The position numbers and the translations under genes are program-made. From Brevundimonas guildfordensis (lineage in GTDB: Bacteria; Pseudomonadota; Alphaproteobacteria; Caulobacterales; Caulobacteraceae), in contig NZ_JACSQU010000003.1 of the NCBI RefSeq assembly GCF_014836405.1, forward strand, positions 372,001-436,000: 64,000 nucleotides of DNA, written 5' to 3'. The stretch's first letter is position 1, and every line of letters begins with the position of its first letter. The notes below the pieces were generated by a model. It searched no databases. It saw nothing but the letters and a program-made list of their open reading frames with translations, and had not been told where the DNA came from. This document shows, piece by piece, positions 63,871 through 64,000 of the stretch.

Positions 63871-64000
63871 ATGGGGTGCGCCGTGGCCATCGAGACCGTT
63901 CACATCGTGCAGGCCTACGTCCAGGGCCGAGGGAAGAACCTGAAGGCCGACCAACCGATGGGCTGTAAGACTGCCGAGGAAGCCCGGCGCAAGGCCGAGC
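63871..64000 (+). CDS. Partial gene at window end, unidentified
   Basis: An open frame from ATG 63871 (or GTG 63883, the more likely start) runs to the end of the window without a stop. The translation from the GTG begins V-A-I-E-T-V-H-I-V-Q-A-Y and contains K-N-L-K-A-D-Q-P, and then a Glu/Ala/Arg-rich helix. The codon pattern looks coding. I do not recognise the family; similar short proteins are often found in integrated elements. It is cut off by the window edge. Confidence 0.55.
   Translation, partial: MGCAVAIETVHIVQAYVQGRGKNLKADQPMGCKTAEEARRKAE

Noticed and set aside
63676..63954. 92-aa minus-strand open frame after the tRNA
   Set aside because: Composition is not coding-like, and it overlaps the better plus-strand partial gene at 63871.

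Overview
The window is about 64 kb of GC-rich, densely coding chromosomal DNA from a Caulobacterales alphaproteobacterium. Brevundimonas is the likeliest genus, but I infer this from gene content and gene order and have no database match. The diagnostic genes are gcrA, podJ, a complete pilA-cpaABCDEFGH Tad/Flp pilus locus, an rpsT-dnaA junction of the Caulobacter type, and GANTC (CcrM-type) sites concentrated in the dnaA and gcrA upstream regions.

Layout. 1-2661 (minus strand): the first codons of dnaA, a 485-bp regulatory gap, rpsT, an enoyl-CoA hydratase and mutM. 2723-9942 (plus): two rRNA-modification enzymes (RsmC-like and RsuA), then trpF, trpB, a small secreted protein, trpA, accD and folC. 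9946-20359 (minus): a small membrane protein, trxA, addA, addB, murU, amgK, tsaE and an acyltransferase. The six genes from the acyltransferase to addA overlap or nearly abut, so they look like one operon joining peptidoglycan recycling, tRNA modification and double-strand-break repair. 20470-25476 (plus): two tandem S9 peptidases and an alpha/beta-hydrolase-fold lipoprotein with no catalytic residues. 25481-30082: a SRPBCC protein, AMP nucleosidase, a membrane protein with a winged-helix regulator, and pabB.

30084-41050 is the Tad pilus island. Two TadE-like pseudopilins and a free-standing secretin N-domain protein point left. pilA, cpaA and cpaBCDEFGH point right. A candidate sigma-54 promoter precedes pilA, and a hairpin separates pilA from cpaA. 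41067-47347 holds small metabolic genes: a second SRPBCC protein, RidA, a 71-aa unknown, two cupins, dapE, an MFS exporter, a long-form dCTP deaminase and apaG. 47348-48431 holds gcrA, a structured intergenic segment ending in a minus-strand terminator (candidate small RNA), and a regulatory region rich in sites. 48432-53451 carries an orphan ABC permease, an M28 peptidase, argD, argF and two small genes. 53696-58379 carries podJ and a TauE/TIGR02186 pair. 58507-61922 is a two-gene beta-oxidation operon with a palindromic operator upstream. 62159-63388 is a sugar-dehydrogenase-like lipoprotein. The window ends with a tRNA-Met gene followed by DNA of different character and the start of an unidentified gene.

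Most of the window is core genome. I found no CRISPR array, insertion sequence or phage structural gene. The regulatory features (GANTC clusters, CtrA-like and DnaA-like boxes, sigma-54 promoter) connect dnaA, gcrA, podJ and pilA to the Caulobacter-type cell-cycle circuit. The items most worth following up are the candidate RNA beside gcrA, the acyl-CoA operator palindrome, the AccD without zinc ligands, the catalytically empty hydrolase, and the dispersed palindromic repeats.
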